5,527 nucleotides of DNA from assembly GCA_002314885.1 (NCBI GenBank), contig DCHT01000022.1, positions 33,564 to 39,090 on the forward strand. Reading direction: 5' to 3'. This stretch comes from Bacteroidales bacterium UBA1745 (lineage in GTDB: Bacteria > Bacteroidota > Bacteroidia > Bacteroidales > UBA932). The translations under genes and the position numbers were made by a program. Position 1 is the first letter of the stretch; every line of letters starts with the position of its first letter. Shown here one piece after another: positions 5,440 to 5,527 of this stretch. The notes beneath the pieces were generated by a model. It was not told where the DNA came from. It ran no database searches and saw only the letters and a list, made by a program, of their open reading frames with translations.

Positions 5440-5478
5440 ATGAGGTTCCCCGCGTGAGCGGCGGATCTCATTTTTTTT
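5440..5478 (+). terminator. Strong intrinsic terminator with GUGA tetraloop
   Basis: The arms 5440-5453 and 5458-5471 form a 14-position stem with one C-C mismatch (5449/5462) and two G-U pairs, closed by the GNRA-type loop GTGA (5454-5457). A run of eight T residues (5471-5478) follows immediately. The T run exists only on the plus strand, so it terminates plus-strand transcription. Confidence 0.85.
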
Positions 5479-5502
5479 GTACTACCCTGTCCCGAAGTTG
5501 GT

Positions 5503-5527
5503 GCAGTACTAGTGCCACTACTTCTGC
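5503..5527. repeat. Imperfect inverted repeat at the window edge
   Basis: GCAGTACTAGTG (5503-5514) and CACTACTTCTGC (5516-5527) match as inverted repeats at 10 of 12 positions around a single C. It may extend past the window. It lies 24 bases after the T run of the terminator. An operator or the start of another structured element are both possible; nothing decides between them. Confidence 0.4.

Larger units (their letters stand above)
5360..5478 (+). ncRNA. Predicted small RNA or terminated leader RNA of about 118 nt (novel, unassigned)
   Basis: A strong promoter and a strong intrinsic terminator bound a segment with no substantial protein frame. The RNA would consist of three parts. First, a 5' hairpin: 5358-5370 pairs with 5390-5401 in a 12-bp stem with one bulged C at 5367. 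Second, an AU-rich, largely unpaired linker (about 5402-5439) holding two GGTTA motifs (5403-5407 and 5433-5437). Third, the terminator stem. I do not recognise it as 6S RNA, tmRNA, RNase P RNA, SRP RNA or a known riboswitch. The start is uncertain by a few bases. It could be a stand-alone small RNA, or the leader of a plus-strand gene beyond 5527 controlled by premature termination; the tiny reading frame at 5376-5411 leaves the second option open. Confidence 0.6.

Noticed and set aside
5468..5527. Minus-strand frame open from the window edge (19 codons, ending QKK-stop) as the tail of another gene
   Set aside because: Too short to judge, its Lys codons are just the complement of the T8 run, and the hairpin beyond it has no T run in that direction. 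The plus-strand promoter and terminator explain the region better, though a gene tail is not excluded.
4940..5527. CRISPR array, IS end or tRNA/attachment site in the AT-rich right end
   Set aside because: Repeats there are short, unevenly spaced and without equal spacers. No transposase fragment, target-site duplication or cloverleaf-like sequence is visible.

Overview
The window looks like a chromosomal segment of a member of the Bacteroidota, most likely Bacteroidales (genus not decidable). The pointers are four promoter-like TAnnTTTG elements, the characteristic -7 box of this phylum, an absence of Shine-Dalgarno sequences before the genes, and protein variants usual in the group (KMSKQ in ValRS, a DUF3467 protein, a Bacteroidetes-type Maf). 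Coding DNA is moderately GC-rich with C/G-ending codons, while the last 600 bases are very AT-rich.

Layout: the first 2013 bases are the 5' three-quarters of valS on the minus strand, cut by the window start. A short intergenic region (2014-2152) carries two mirrored TATATTTG boxes facing away from each other: one serves valS and the other a plus-strand cluster of a DUF3467 protein, a KdsC-like phosphatase and a Maf nucleotide pyrophosphatase. The first two cluster genes are one base apart; the third follows a compact terminator-like hairpin. maf and a minus-strand secreted type-B carboxylesterase converge on a shared, unusually long inverted-repeat terminator. The esterase has its own TATATTTG box.

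The remaining stretch (4940-5527) has no convincing protein gene, but it is not empty. Near its end is the best promoter of the window (TTTG, 19 bases, TACCTTTG). It is followed by a 5' hairpin enclosing a tiny open reading frame, an AU-rich linker, and a strong intrinsic terminator with a GUGA loop and eight T residues. Together these define a probable transcript of about 115-120 nucleotides: a small RNA, or a terminated leader of a gene beyond the window. Upstream lie A-tracts repeated every 12 bases and a 12-bp palindrome; downstream is an imperfect inverted repeat running to the window end.

The protein genes are mostly housekeeping (tRNA charging, LPS Kdo synthesis, nucleotide-pool hygiene) plus one exported hydrolase. 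No defence system, mobile element, CRISPR array, tRNA or rRNA is visible. The unexplained material is the noncoding transcript unit at the right end and the layout of the shared promoter and terminator regions.
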